Translations under genes and position numbers: made by a program
NCBI GenBank assembly: GCA_000434735.1
Contig: FR881276.1
Coordinates: 1 to 30,487 of the forward strand
Length of the DNA stretch: 30,487 bases
Direction of reading: 5' to 3'
DNA from: Bacteroides sp. CAG:530
GTDB lineage: Bacteria > Bacteroidota > Bacteroidia > Bacteroidales > Bacteroidaceae
Notes under the pieces: model-generated
What the model was told of the DNA's origin: nothing
Databases searched by the model: none
The model's input: only the letters and a program-made list of their open reading frames with translations
Part shown: piece by piece, positions 30,376-30,487 of the stretch
How the letters are laid out: every line of letters begins with the position of its first letter
Numbering within the stretch: the first letter of the stretch is position 1

Positions 30376-30487
30376 CACTCCATTCCAGACTTATTCATGT
30401 TGATAAGGGCCGTTGCTCAGAAATAAAAAGATGCTGTATAAAGGTGTTCATCGTGAGATGGGAAAGCACTAAATTGCCGTATGCTGA

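Overview
The window looks like chromosomal DNA from a member of the Bacteroidales (Bacteroides/Phocaeicola/Prevotella-like; genus not resolvable by eye). Supporting this are many Bacteroidetes-type -7 boxes (TAnnTTTG, several with TTTG 20 nt upstream), lipoproteins of Bacteroidetes families (TamL, DUF4296, DUF4377, META, a SusD-like protein), a fused FeoA-FeoB, a serine-type sulfatase, a GH29 fucosidase, and the ileS - DksA-like - lspA - DUF4296 gene order.

Layout: (1) 0.2-5.3 kb: YitT-family membrane protein, a minus-strand ispE - long RluA-type pseudouridine synthase pair, then divergent dnaB. (2) 5.4-6.9 kb: secreted sulfatase, convergent with dnaB and sharing one terminator. (3) 7.2-11.3 kb: pheT, a YebC-family regulator and a DUF4377 lipoprotein. 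(4) 11.4-14.6 kb, minus strand: tRNA-Cys and tRNA-Lys, then the ferrous-iron uptake operon feoAB plus a small Cys-rich membrane protein too short for a standard ORF cutoff. (5) 14.7-16.45 kb: an AT-rich accessory patch with a 21-bp repeat array, two related hairpins at its two ends, decayed coding sequence on both sides of an intact DarG-like macro-domain gene, and five copies of a TTTAGTCGAA repeat. (6) 16.5-18.4 kb: META-domain lipoprotein (minus) and a GH29 alpha-L-fucosidase (plus). (7) 18.4-24.3 kb: ileS, a DksA-like protein, lspA, DUF4296 lipoprotein and a small conserved-looking protein. (8) 24.3-27.8 kb: TrmH/SpoU-type RNA methyltransferase, TamL outer-membrane assembly lipoprotein and a 77-aa protein. 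(9) 27.9-30.3 kb: a SusD-like lipoprotein with a long unusual N-terminal half and a frameshifted C-terminus, followed by an intergenic region with repeated CACATCGCATT-type motifs.

Most of the window is housekeeping: translation (pheT, ileS, two tRNAs, rRNA/tRNA modification enzymes), replication (dnaB), isoprenoid precursor synthesis (ispE), lipoprotein maturation (lspA) and outer-membrane assembly (tamL). The glycan genes (sulfatase, fucosidase, SusD-like) are scattered singles, not a complete polysaccharide utilisation locus. No SusC, anaerobic sulfatase-maturating enzyme or transposase is visible. The most unusual part is the 14.7-16.45 kb patch: an orphan macro-domain gene preceded, with a 1-nt gap, by the ruins of a second gene, inside a segment whose two ends carry the same 16-nt sequence plus a hairpin. 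The second notable item is the single-base frameshift that replaces the canonical SusD C-terminus.
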